In this document: positions 51,899 to 59,978 of the stretch, piece by piece
How positions within the stretch are numbered: position 1 is the stretch's first letter
How the letters are laid out: each line of letters opens with the position of its first letter
NCBI RefSeq assembly: GCF_002234535.1
Contig: NZ_CP022521.1
Coordinates: 2,232,001-2,296,000, forward strand
Direction of reading: 5' to 3'
Length of the DNA: 64,000 nucleotides
From: Actinoalloteichus hoggarensis
Lineage (GTDB): Bacteria; Actinomycetota; Actinomycetes; Mycobacteriales; Pseudonocardiaceae
Notes under the pieces: model-generated
What the model saw: only the letters and a program-made list of their open reading frames with translations
The model's database searches: none
Told to the model about the DNA's origin: nothing
Position numbers and translations under genes: made by a program

Positions 51899-53184
51899 GC
51901 GGCGGGACGGGCGAACCCGCCGTGTCCCCGGCGCTCTCGGTGCGGGACCGCCTCGTCGACGGCGCCTACACGGCGGGGTGGCGACTGGTCAGACTGCTGC
52001 CGGAACGAGCGGCGCGCCTACTGTTCCAGGCAGGCGCCGATCTGACGGTGCGGCGGGGCGGGCGTGGCGTCGAGCAGCTCCGCCGGAACCTGCGTCGGGT
52101 GGCGCCGACATTGAGCGAGCCGCAGCTGGACGACCTCGTACGGCGGTCGATGCGCTCCTATCTGCGTTACTGGCGGGAGGCCTTCCGTCTGCCCGCGATG
52201 GACCTGCGGGCCGTCAGCGTGCGGGTCGACGCGGGGGTCGAGGGCCGGGAGCACCTCGACGCGGCCTTGGCGCGGGGGCGGGGTGCGATCGCGGTCCTGC
52301 CGCACAGCGGCAACTGGGACATCGCGGGAGTGTGGGCGGTGAGTCGCTACGGCGGATTCACCTCGGTCGTCGAGCGGCTGCGCCCCGAGCCGCTGTATCG
52401 GCGGTTCGTCGCGTATCGCGAGTCGATGGGCTTCGAGATCCTGCCGCACGACGGGGGCAGACGGATGATGTCGACGCTGCTGGCCCGTCTGCGGGAGAAC
52501 CGTCTGCTGTGTCTGATCGCCGACCGCGATCTGAGCAGGCGGGGCGTGGAGGTGGAGTTCTTCGGCGAGACCACGCGGATGGCGAGCGGCCCGGCTCGGC
52601 TCGCGGCCGCGACCGGGGCGGCGCTGGTGCCCGCCGCCTGCGAGTTCACCGAGGACGGCTGGTCGATCCGGCTGCACGAGGCGGTCCCGGTGTCGGGCTC
52701 GAGCCCGGCCGAGATCAAGGCCGCCACCCAGCTCGTCGCGGACGCCTTCGCCGCCGACATCGCGGGTCGGCCCGAGGACTGGCACATGCTGCAGCCGCTC
52801 TGGCTCGCGGACCTCTCGGCGCGTCGCCGGGCGCTCCTCGCAGGCGACGGGAACGAAGCCGCGGGTGCCCCGCGTGTCGAGGGGGAGAACGCCGCCACTC
52901 AGGCCGACGACGTCACGAGCGGGGCCGCCCCGGACGACGACATCGAAGAGTGGGACGCCGTGAGCGGACAGGCCGGGAGTGGGCTCGCCGCGGGGGAGGA
53001 CACGGGGCAGGCCGTCGCAGGGCAGGACTCCGCCGCCGAGGGCGCCGCGCCGGGGACGGGCCGCGCCCGCCGATCGGCTGCCGCGGAGGGTTCCGACGCG
53101 CCGTCCGCATCGCCCGCGGTGCAGGCGTCCGCGGCCGACGGCCGGTCGGAGCGCGAGTCGGGGCGCGCGGAGCCTCCGTCGTGA
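51895..53184 (+). CDS. patA: Phosphatidylinositol mannoside acyltransferase, extended C-terminus
   Basis: A 429-residue acyltransferase of the LpxL/HtrB-like family that acylates the mannose of PIM1/PIM2. The catalytic His-x4-Asp is in AVLPHSGNWDIAGVW near residue 135, and LIADRDLSRRGVEVEFFG is the second conserved segment. The catalytic part ends near residue 320. The remaining 105 residues are a disordered Asp/Glu/Ala/Ser-rich tail, which I do not expect in mycobacterial PatA. It overlaps both neighbours by four bases, so synthesis is coupled with PgsA and PimA. Confidence 0.93.
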   Translation: MSGGTGEPAVSPALSVRDRLVDGAYTAGWRLVRLLPERAARLLFQAGADLTVRRGGRGVEQLRRNLRRVAPTLSEPQLDDLVRRSMRSYLRYWREAFRLPAMDLRAVSVRVDAGVEGREHLDAALARGRGAIAVLPHSGNWDIAGVWAVSRYGGFTSVVERLRPEPLYRRFVAYRESMGFEILPHDGGRRMMSTLLARLRENRLLCLIADRDLSRRGVEVEFFGETTRMASGPARLAAATGAALVPAACEFTEDGWSIRLHEAVPVSGSSPAEIKAATQLVADAFAADIAGRPEDWHMLQPLWLADLSARRRALLAGDGNEAAGAPRVEGENAATQADDVTSGAAPDDDIEEWDAVSGQAGSGLAAGEDTGQAVAGQDSAAEGAAPGTGRARRSAAAEGSDAPSASPAVQASAADGRSERESGRAEPPS

Positions 53185-54326
53185 GGGTCGGACTGGTCTG
53201 TCCCTACAGCCTGGAGGTCCCCGGCGGGGTCCAGGCCCATGTCATGGACCTCGCCCACACCCTCATCGGGCTGGGGCACCGGGTGAACGTGCTCGCCGCG
53301 GCGGACGAGGACGGCGACCTGCCGAGCTTCGTCACGCCCGCGGGTCGGGCACTGGGCATCCCGTACAACGGGTCGGTCGCCCGGCTCTCCTTCGGACCCG
53401 TCTCCTTCGCCAGGGCACGCCGATGGGTGCGCGATCACCAGTTCGACGTGCTGCATCTGCACGAGCCGGTCGCGCCCAGTCTGTCTCTGCTGGCCCTGAT
53501 GGTGGCGGACGGCCCGATCGTGGCGACCTTCCACACCTCCACTCAGCGGTCCCGCACCCTCGCGGCCTTCCACTCGGTCCTACAGCCGTTCCTGGAGAAG
53601 ATCACCGCGCGGATCGCGGTGTCCGCGCTGGCCAGGCGGGTGCAGGTCGAGCATCTCGGCGGTGACGCGGTCCTCATCCCCAACGGCGTGAACGTCGACT
53701 TCTTCGCGGGCGCCGAGCGGCTCGACGGCTATCCGAGGACGGGCGGCACCGTCGGCTTCGTCGGCCGGTTCGACGAGCCCCGCAAGGGCATGCCGGTGCT
53801 GCTCGACGCGATGCGGCTGCTCGTCGAACGCCGACCTGACCTTCGGCTGCTGGTCGTCGGCCGGGGAGACGCCGACGAGCTGCGCGCGCGGGCGGGCTCG
53901 GCGCTGGCCGAGCGACTGGATCTGCTCGGCCAGGTGGACGACGTGGACAAGGCACGGGCGCTGCGCAGTGTGGACGTCTACTGTGCGCCCAACACCGGCG
54001 GCGAGAGCTTCGGCATCATCCTGGCCGAGGCGATGGCGGCGGGCACCGCCGTGCTGGCCAGCGACCTCGACGCCTTCCGGCGAGTGCTCGACGACGGCAG
54101 GGCGGGTGTCCTGAGCCCCGTCGGGGACGCCGAGGCGCTGGCACTGCGGCTGGCCGATCTGCTGGACGACGACTCGCGTCGTGCCGAGTTCGCCGCCGTC
54201 GGGCGCCGCTTCGTCGAGAACTTCGACTGGCCGGTGGTGGCCCGACAGGTGCTGCGGGTGTACGAGACGGCGATGGCGGCCGATCCTCGCCGGGTCGCCG
54301 AGGCGGACGGCGGCGATGTCGAATGA
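53181..54326 (+). CDS. pimA: GDP-mannose-dependent phosphatidylinositol mannosyltransferase PimA
   Basis: A 381-residue GT4 glycosyltransferase on the cytoplasmic membrane face. The N-terminal lobe starts VGLVCPYSLEVPGGVQAHV (Gly-Gly acceptor/donor loop) with ATFHTSTQRSRTLAAFHSVL in the region where PimA contacts membrane. The C-terminal lobe has GRFDEPRKGMPVLLDA (Arg and Lys for the GDP phosphates) and APNTGGESFGIILAEAMAAG with the E-x7-E motif. The GTG start overlaps patA. It adds the first mannose to phosphatidylinositol. Confidence 0.95.
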   Translation: MRVGLVCPYSLEVPGGVQAHVMDLAHTLIGLGHRVNVLAAADEDGDLPSFVTPAGRALGIPYNGSVARLSFGPVSFARARRWVRDHQFDVLHLHEPVAPSLSLLALMVADGPIVATFHTSTQRSRTLAAFHSVLQPFLEKITARIAVSALARRVQVEHLGGDAVLIPNGVNVDFFAGAERLDGYPRTGGTVGFVGRFDEPRKGMPVLLDAMRLLVERRPDLRLLVVGRGDADELRARAGSALAERLDLLGQVDDVDKARALRSVDVYCAPNTGGESFGIILAEAMAAGTAVLASDLDAFRRVLDDGRAGVLSPVGDAEALALRLADLLDDDSRRAEFAAVGRRFVENFDWPVVARQVLRVYETAMAADPRRVAEADGGDVE

Positions 54327-55438
54327 GTCTCACCACGCTGTTGGTCGTCGTCCTGATCCTGCTCACCCTGCTGCTGCTCGTCGGCGGCTGGTCCGTCCTC
54401 ATCGCCAACCGGCTCAATCGGTTGCACGTCCGGACCGACGCGGGCTGGGCGGCTTTGGAGTCGGCTCTGGCGCGGAGGGCCGTGGTGACGCGCGCGGTGG
54501 CGGCCGTCGGCCCGGTGGCGGCCGTGGCGGAGCCGCCGCGCGGCCCGGCCCCGGCCGACCGACCGCCGGGCGCGTCGGGTGCCGACCCCGGGCAGCGAGA
54601 CGTGTCCGCACCGGGCGCGGAGCCGCCGAGGGTCTCGCCGCTGGACGCCGAACGCCTGCGGGCCGCGGCGCTGGACGCCGAACTGACGCCGAGGCCCGGT
54701 CGGGAGCACAGCGAGAACCTGCTGGGCAGGATGCTGGGCGAACTGGACCGCTCCCGGCTGCCCGTGCCGCTGGCCGCCGAGCTGACCGAGGCCGAGGAGC
54801 GGGTGATGCTGGCCCGTCGGGTCTACAACGACGCGGTCCGGGACACCCTCGCCCTGCGGTCCCGGCGTCCGGTGCGGTGGCTGCGGCTGGCGGGCGGGGC
54901 GCCGCCGCCGACGTACTTCGAGATCGTCGAGCGGGCGGGCGAGCCGGAGCCCGCGACCCCGGTGATCTATCGCCCCTCGGCGCGCGTGCTGCTGTTGGAC
55001 GCCGCGGACAGGCTGCTGCTGTTCGAGTCCCTCGACCCCGGCAGGCCGCAGGAGACCTTCTGGTGCACCGCGGGCGGGGGAGTCGAGTCGGGCGAGGAGC
55101 TGCGGGCGGCCGCGATCCGCGAGGTGGCCGAGGAGACCGGGCTGGCACTGGCGGAGTCCGACCTGGTGGGGCCGGTGTGGCTCCGGCGCGCCGTCTTCGG
55201 CTTCGACGGGCAGGTCTTCGACAGTGAGGAGTGGTTCTTCGTCGCCAGGACCGACGCCGAGGACGTCGACGTCTCCGGCTTCACCGACCTGGAGCGGCGC
55301 ACGGTACGCGGCCATCGGTGGTGGACGGCCGCCGAGCTGAGGGAGACCGAGGCCACCGTCTATCCGGTGCAGCTCGCAGAGTTCCTGCCGGACGTGATCG
55401 TCGGCCGATGGGACGGCCGGGTGCGCGGCATCCGTTGA
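54323..55438 (+). CDS. Membrane-anchored NUDIX hydrolase (Rv2609c-like)
   Basis: 371 residues. An N-terminal membrane segment (about 5-30, rich in Leu and Val) is followed by about 180 residues of mostly helical, Arg/Ala/Pro-rich sequence and then a NUDIX domain (about 215-350). The NUDIX box is GGGVESGEELRAAAIREVAE followed by ETGL, with all conserved acidic residues. Rv2609c holds the same place in the mycobacterial operon. The anchor puts it at the membrane with the PIM enzymes, so a lipid-linked or nucleotide-sugar pyrophosphate is a reasonable substrate guess. ATGA overlap with pimA; the stop lies inside a terminator hairpin. Confidence 0.88.
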   Translation: MSLTTLLVVVLILLTLLLLVGGWSVLIANRLNRLHVRTDAGWAALESALARRAVVTRAVAAVGPVAAVAEPPRGPAPADRPPGASGADPGQRDVSAPGAEPPRVSPLDAERLRAAALDAELTPRPGREHSENLLGRMLGELDRSRLPVPLAAELTEAEERVMLARRVYNDAVRDTLALRSRRPVRWLRLAGGAPPPTYFEIVERAGEPEPATPVIYRPSARVLLLDAADRLLLFESLDPGRPQETFWCTAGGGVESGEELRAAAIREVAEETGLALAESDLVGPVWLRRAVFGFDGQVFDSEEWFFVARTDAEDVDVSGFTDLERRTVRGHRWWTAAELRETEATVYPVQLAEFLPDVIVGRWDGRVRGIR

Positions 55439-55450
55439 TGCCGCGCACCC
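55419..55450 (+). terminator. Terminator hairpin overlapping the end of the PIM operon
   Basis: A perfect 13-bp stem (55419-55431 with 55438-55450) around loop CCGTTG. The NUDIX stop codon at 55436-55438 lies in the loop and the first base of the 3' arm, so the last codons also encode the terminator. Confidence 0.8.
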
Positions 55451-55596
55451 GCGTGCCTGCTCGTCCGCCGCCCACCCGGCCGCGTGCAGGCGGGCCGGAC
55501 CGCCGCCGTCCAGCCGCGAGAAGAGCTCCGGTGACCGGGGCCTCGTCCGTCCTCCCGCTTCGACCTCCGTCGGGTGCGTCGGAGGGTGACGGCGGT

Positions 55597-56238
55597 TCAG
55601 CCGCCGAAGACGACGTCGGAGCAGTTGTAGAAGGCCTCCGGGCTGTCGGAGCGCTGCCAGATCGAGTAGATGATGTGCTGCCCGGACTTGCCCTCCGGCA
55701 GTTCGGCCGTCCACTGGTACGAGCCGTCCACGATCGGCGGGTCGGTCACGGTGGAGAACGGCTCCGGTTCGAGGTCCGACCACTTCAGCGGCTGGTCGGG
55801 ATCGAAGCCGTCCTTGGTCACGTACAGGTCGAAGTCGCCGGGGTGCGGTGCCCAGGCCACGTACTCGAAGGTCCATTCGCCGCTGGTCGGCAGGGTCGTG
55901 GTCTGCCAGTCGCGGGGAACGTCGTAGGCGGCGTACTTGTCGGTGCCCGCGCCGCAGAGCTGCCCGTCGGGGATGAGTTCCTGATGTCTGCCCGCGGCGT
56001 CGCTGATGAGAATGGCGAACCAGTCGTACAGCGGTTGGGTGCCGCCCTGGGCGATCGCGTCCGCGCAGGCCTCCGACTGCGGGTTCTCCGGCCCCTCCTG
56101 GAAACAGAAGTACGTGCGGGTGCCCGGCGAGGACATCCCGCCGTGCGCCAGCGCGCTGCTCGCGGGCAGCAACGCCGCGAGCAGGCCGACGACTCCGGCA
56201 AGTACCCCGACCAACGCGCCCTTGCGTCGTCTCGTCAC
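55597..56238 (-). CDS. AA10 lytic polysaccharide monooxygenase / chitin-binding protein
   Basis: A 213-residue secreted copper enzyme. The signal peptide (about residues 1-32, ending ASSALA) is followed by HGGMSSPGTRTYFC, so cleavage would expose the N-terminal His of the copper brace. The second brace His is in VAWAPHPGDFDLYVTKDG. Cysteines near the start and in FYNCSD suggest disulfides. It is a single domain without a separate carbohydrate-binding module. AAGGAG lies six bases before the GTG at 56238. Family members cleave crystalline chitin or cellulose oxidatively. No other glycan-degrading gene is nearby. Confidence 0.93.
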   Translation of the reverse strand: MTRRRKGALVGVLAGVVGLLAALLPASSALAHGGMSSPGTRTYFCFQEGPENPQSEACADAIAQGGTQPLYDWFAILISDAAGRHQELIPDGQLCGAGTDKYAAYDVPRDWQTTTLPTSGEWTFEYVAWAPHPGDFDLYVTKDGFDPDQPLKWSDLEPEPFSTVTDPPIVDGSYQWTAELPEGKSGQHIIYSIWQRSDSPEAFYNCSDVVFGG

Positions 56239-56599
56239 GGTGATCTCCTTACGTGATGCTCCCGACTGTCGACGGTAATTAACCAGCCGACGGGAGAACA
56301 TCCGCTCGGCGGACCCACCTGGGCGGTGCATCCGGTCGAAGCCGCTGGCCGAGACGGCGCAGCCTGCCCGCCGTTCTCCCAGGCGGGGAAGGCCCTTCGA
56401 GTGTGGCCGGCGCGCGCCTGCCTCCCGGCGCCTCCCCACCGCGGGGAGGCCTCGATTCGGGGCTCGCGTCGCGGAGCCCGGGCACCGAGCCGCCGGGGCG
56501 GCGCCGAGGGGCGTGCACGCCGGACGCCGGGGGCGCCGGTCGGCAGGCGCCGTGCGGCGACGAACGCTCACGCCGGTACCGCCACGCCGACCCGACGGC
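56239..56599. other. LPMO upstream region, otherwise empty
   Basis: 361 bases. Near 56260-56290 lies an AT-rich patch with TTAATT and TACCGT on the minus strand, a plausible LPMO promoter. No gene is recognisable in the rest. Confidence 0.4.
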
Positions 56600-57358
56600 C
56601 TAGTCCGCGGCCGGGGTCTCCCGCTCACCGCGCCGGGCGGGCCCACCCCGCGACCCGGGTCGGGCGCGGCCGGAACGACGAGCGCGCCCGGTCGCGCGCC
56701 CGCTCCGCCCCGCCACGCCCCGCCGCGGCCTCCGAGAGCGCGCGGGCCTGCTGAGCAGGGTGTCGACGATGATCCGGGCGGCCTCGTCCACGCTCTGCCG
56801 GGTGGTGTCGAACACCAGCAGCCGGGTGTGCCGGGCGCCCATGCCCTCGATCAGCACGCGGGTGAACTCGGCCGCGAACGCGGCGTCGGCGACCGAGTGT
56901 CGATCGTTGGCGTCGGCATCCGAGCGTTCGGCGAGCCGGGCGGCGCGCTCGGCGGGCGGGGCATGCAGATAGACCGCCAGGTCGAAGGGCACGAACCAGG
57001 CGGCGCTGCGCAGCGCCCAGCGGGCGGGCCGGTAGGGGCCTGCGGCGATGCCCGAGGCCACACAGCGGTCCACATAGCCGTCCTGCACGAGCACCACCTC
57101 GGGATGCCGATACGGCAGCACCCTGGTGAGCAGCGCGTCCAGCGCGTAACCGGCCAGCAGGAACGTGGTGCTCGCCAGAGTGCGGCGGGGCAGCCGGAAG
57201 GGCCGCAGCGGTCGGCGCAGCGGCTCCAGCAGCGTGCCGATGCTGATCAGTCCGCGGTGACGTCGGGCGGGGACCCCACGGGCGGCGAGCATTCTCACCA
57301 CGACCTCGGTGAGAGTGGACTTGCCGGTCATGTCGAGCCCGTCGACCAGGATGCGCAT
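56600..57358 (-). CDS. Thymidylate kinase-like P-loop protein
   Basis: 252 residues. The P-loop is VDGLDMTGKSTL, in the position and style of thymidylate kinases (GLDxxGKST). VLVQDGYVDRCVASGIAAG resembles the DR(Y/F) nucleoside-binding segment, and VPFDLAVYLHAPPAERAARL the lid region. The last 45 residues are an Arg/Gly-rich basic tail that may bind nucleic acid or be disordered. GGAGG precedes the ATG by four bases. It diverges from pdxS. A true tmk is usually elsewhere, so this may phosphorylate another nucleotide. Confidence 0.78.
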   Translation of the reverse strand: MRILVDGLDMTGKSTLTEVVVRMLAARGVPARRHRGLISIGTLLEPLRRPLRPFRLPRRTLASTTFLLAGYALDALLTRVLPYRHPEVVLVQDGYVDRCVASGIAAGPYRPARWALRSAAWFVPFDLAVYLHAPPAERAARLAERSDADANDRHSVADAAFAAEFTRVLIEGMGARHTRLLVFDTTRQSVDEAARIIVDTLLSRPARSRRPRRGVAGRSGRATGRARRSGRARPGSRGGPARRGERETPAAD

Positions 57359-57555
57359 CGAACCTCCGTTGTCGTGACGGCACGATATGCGACGTAGGAG
57401 AGGTCTTGATCACGAGTCACGCCCAACGGGAAGTGGACTGGTCAGATCGAGGTCGATTGGCCTGGGGCGCCGGTCCACGTCAGTCGTAGACTAGCGGGAC
57501 CGCACTCGTACGAACGGGTGATTCACTACTCGACGTTCTGTGAAAGGCGCACGCT

Positions 57556-58488
57556 GTGACCTCGGTCGACCTCACCCCCTCCGACTCCGAGCAGCCCGCC
57601 GTGACCCCGGTGACCGGCACCGCGCGGGTCAAGCGCGGCATGGCCGAAATGCTCAAGGGCGGCGTCATCATGGACGTCGTCACCCCCGAGCAGGCGAAGA
57701 TCGCCGAGGACGCGGGCGCCGTCGCGGTGATGGCGCTGGAACGGGTCCCCGCCGACATCCGGGTGGAGGGCGGCGTCGCGCGGATGTCCGACCCCGACAT
57801 GATCGACGGCATCATCGACGCCGTGTCGATCCCCGTCATGGCCAAGGCCAGGATCGGTCACTTCGCCGAGGCGCAGCTCCTGCAGGCCATCGGCGTGGAC
57901 TACGTCGACGAGTCCGAGGTGCTGACCCCCGCCGACGAGGCCCACCACATCGACAAGTGGAACTTCACCGTTCCCTTCGTGTGCGGCGCCACCAACCTCG
58001 GGGAGGCGTTGCGCCGCATCTCCGAGGGGGCGGCCATGATCCGATCGAAGGGCGAGGCGGGCACCGGCAACGTCGTCGAGGCCACCCGGCACATGCGGCA
58101 GATCCGGGCCGACCTGCGCAGGCTGACCGTGCTCGACGACGAGGAGCTGTTCGTCGCGGCGAAGGAGCTGCGCGCCCCCTACGAGCTCGTCCGGGAGATC
58201 GCCGAGGCGGGCAGCCTGCCCGTGGTGCTCTTCACCGCGGGCGGCATCGCGACGCCCGCCGACGCGGCGATGATGATGCAGCTCGGCGCGGAGGGCGTCT
58301 TCGTGGGGTCGGGCATCTTCAAGTCCGGCGACCCGGTCAAGCGGGCCGAGGCCATCGTGAAGGCGACCACCTTCTACGACGACCCGGACGTGATCGTGAA
58401 GGTGTCGCGCGGGCTCGGCGAGGCGATGGTGGGGCTCAACGTCGACGACCTGCCTGCGAGCCAGCGTTACGCGGGCCGGGGCTGGTGA
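57556..58488 (+). CDS. pdxS: Pyridoxal 5'-phosphate synthase, synthase subunit PdxS
   Basis: A 310-residue TIM-barrel enzyme that makes PLP from ribose 5-phosphate, glyceraldehyde 3-phosphate and ammonia. Seen: [20 protein letters not shown] near the start, the catalytic Lys in [28 protein letters not shown], and the phosphate loop [20 protein letters not shown] with [14 protein letters not shown]. It starts with GTG; a -10 hexamer TAGACT lies at 57487-57492. Its glutaminase partner pdxT is 3.2 kb downstream. Confidence 0.97.
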   Translation: MTSVDLTPSDSEQPAVTPVTGTARVKRGMAEMLKGGVIMDVVTPEQAKIAEDAGAVAVMALERVPADIRVEGGVARMSDPDMIDGIIDAVSIPVMAKARIGHFAEAQLLQAIGVDYVDESEVLTPADEAHHIDKWNFTVPFVCGATNLGEALRRISEGAAMIRSKGEAGTGNVVEATRHMRQIRADLRRLTVLDDEELFVAAKELRAPYELVREIAEAGSLPVVLFTAGGIATPADAAMMMQLGAEGVFVGSGIFKSGDPVKRAEAIVKATTFYDDPDVIVKVSRGLGEAMVGLNVDDLPASQRYAGRGW

Positions 58489-58514
58489 GTCGCGGGCGCT
58501 GACCGACGTCGGCT

Positions 58515-58538
58515 CGGCACCGCCGGGGCGCGGTGCCG
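58515..58538. terminator. Hairpin between convergent pdxS and vapC
   Basis: A perfect 8-bp stem, CGGCACCG (58515-58522) and CGGTGCCG (58531-58538), 26 nt after the pdxS stop. Confidence 0.6.
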
Positions 58539-58580
58539 GGCCGTGGCAGGAGCGCGGCTCCGGTGTGAGACCTGGAAGGC

Positions 58581-58982
58581 TCAGTCCTGCGCGAACAGCT
58601 CGATCTTCGCGTTGTGACCGTTGCTCCCGGCCAGCTTTGCATCGCAGGTCAGCAGGGGGACGTCAAGGGCCTCCGCGAGGGCGATGTACATCGCGTCGTA
58701 GGCCGTGACCGAGCCGCGCAGCTCCCACACTCTCGGCACGAGGGGTTGATGAGGTGAACGGCTGATCGGGGAGTCTCGGATGTCCATCAGGGTGTCGTGT
58801 GCGTCCTGTTCGGACAACTCTCCACGTCGGGCCATGCGGCGCAGTACGTGAGCGACCTCGGCGTCGAGCAGAGCCGGTGCGGCGTTCCCACTGGCCAGGA
58901 ATCTGGTTCTCAGGCCACGAGAGGGCTGCGCTGCGGTGAACAGTTCGAGAATGGCCGACGAGTCCACGACCGATTCGATCAC
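58581..58982 (-). CDS. vapC: VapC-type PIN-domain ribonuclease toxin
   Basis: A 133-residue PIN-domain protein. The acidic catalytic residues are visible: Asp in SVVDSSAILELF, Glu in LLDAEVAHVLRRMA, Asp in VTAYDAMYIALAEAL and Asp in LLTCDAKL. VapC toxins cut tRNA or rRNA. It starts with GTG, 52 nt after the antitoxin gene; most VapBC pairs overlap or nearly touch, so this gap is larger than usual. It is probably functional, as all four residues are kept. Confidence 0.88.
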   Translation of the reverse strand: MIESVVDSSAILELFTAAQPSRGLRTRFLASGNAAPALLDAEVAHVLRRMARRGELSEQDAHDTLMDIRDSPISRSPHQPLVPRVWELRGSVTAYDAMYIALAEALDVPLLTCDAKLAGSNGHNAKIELFAQD

Positions 58983-59034
58983 GTTTGTGGCGTCCTGACT
59001 GCTCTGGGGTCGGTGAGGGAAGGTAAGGACCTGG

Positions 59035-59271
59035 TTAGTCGTGACGGGCCGCGCGCACCCCGTCGGTGATCTGCTCCGGGGTCGTCCCCATCCCGTGTGC
59101 TCGCCGTCGATCCGCCCGCGCCAGCAGCTCCTCCATCGTGAGGCTGTTCGCCTGTGATTCGATCTGTCTCCGCAGGTATGCGCTCAACGACAGATGCTCG
59201 CGTGCCGCCCGGGTACGCATCACCGTGTAGGCCTCGTCATCGAGGTCTCTGATCTGCACTGTCTTACCCAT
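59035..59271 (-). CDS. vapB: VapB-type antitoxin (ribbon-helix-helix)
   Basis: A 78-residue protein. The start MGKTVQIRDLDDEAYTVM and then RAAREHLSLSAYLRRQI form a ribbon-helix-helix DNA-binding domain of the FitA/VapB type. The C-terminal part, rich in Ala, Arg and Asp, would wrap the toxin. The ATG at 59271 has TATCCT 6 nt upstream and no ribosome site, so the message is probably leaderless; the frame is open to 59307. Confidence 0.85.
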   Translation of the reverse strand: MGKTVQIRDLDDEAYTVMRTRAAREHLSLSAYLRRQIESQANSLTMEELLARADRRRAHGMGTTPEQITDGVRAARHD

Positions 59272-59277
59272 GTATGC

Positions 59278-59283
59278 AGGATA
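59278..59283 (-). promoter_or_regulatory. -10 box of vapBC, leaderless start
   Basis: TATCCT on the minus strand, 6 nt before the ATG at 59271; the best -10 match among the leaderless candidates. Confidence 0.5.
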
Positions 59284-59347
59284 CTGAGAAGTGGCGCTCC
59301 TTTGCATGAACTGCCTCTTTCTTGACCAATCGGGTGATCATGACCGT

Positions 59348-59914
59348 CTAGACGTGCTCCATCACCAGGACGATCCGCGTGTCCGGCGCCGTCGCCTCGT
59401 ACCGGTGGGGGACGTCGCCGGGGAAGCTCAGGTAGTCGCCCTCGCTCAGCTCGACGACCCGGTCCAGTGGTCCCGCGCGCAGTGAGCCGTGCGCGACGAC
59501 GAGGTGCTCGACCGTGCCGGGCAGGTGGGCGTCGGCCTCGCGGGTGGCGCCGGGCTGGAGGACGACGGTGAAGACGTCACGCCGGGCCCCGGGCGGGCAG
59601 GCCGACAGCAGCCGGGCGTCGAAGTCGGCCTGTTCGGATCGCACGCTGAGCCCCTCGTCGGCGCGGACGACCTGCACCGGGCGGTCCGGCGGGTCCACCA
59701 GTCTGCTGAAGGGCACGCCCAGTGCCACGCCCAGTGCCCAGAGCGTCTCCACGCTGGGGTTGCCGTTGCCCGCCTCCAGCTGCGACAGGGTCGACTTGGC
59801 GACCCCGGCGCGACGGGCCACCTCGCTCAGCGACAGTCCCGCCCGGCTGCGTTCGCGGCGTAGCGCCGTGGCGATGACGGCGAGGGGTGCGCCGGGCTGC
59901 TCGTTCTCAGTCAT
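59348..59914 (-). CDS. XRE-family regulator with C-terminal cupin domain
   Basis: A 188-residue transcription regulator. The helix-turn-helix (about 20-70) reads LSLSEVARRAGVAKSTLSQL then EAGNGNPSVETLWALG. A cupin domain (about 110-185) has HLPGTVEHLVVAHGSLRAGP and LSFPGDVPHRYEA, with His residues that could bind metal or a small ligand. GGAG lies five bases before the ATG at 59914. It diverges from azlCD with 64 bp between starts, and regulators of this type commonly control the adjacent AzlCD exporter. Its operator is probably the dyad in that gap. Confidence 0.9.
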   Translation of the reverse strand: MTENEQPGAPLAVIATALRRERSRAGLSLSEVARRAGVAKSTLSQLEAGNGNPSVETLWALGVALGVPFSRLVDPPDRPVQVVRADEGLSVRSEQADFDARLLSACPPGARRDVFTVVLQPGATREADAHLPGTVEHLVVAHGSLRAGPLDRVVELSEGDYLSFPGDVPHRYEATAPDTRIVLVMEHV

Positions 59915-59931
59915 GATCGCTCCAGTGAACA

Positions 59932-59953
59932 TTCGTTCTTCTTGACGAACGAA
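59932..59953. promoter_or_regulatory. Dyad operator between the XRE-cupin and azlC genes
   Basis: TTCGTTC (59932-59938) and GAACGAA (59947-59953) form a perfect inverted repeat across 8 nt in the 64-bp divergent region. A candidate -35 TTGACG (59943-59948) for azlC overlaps it, so binding could control both genes. Confidence 0.6.
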
Positions 59954-59978
59954 CGATGCTTGTTCAGGATGTGAGTCG

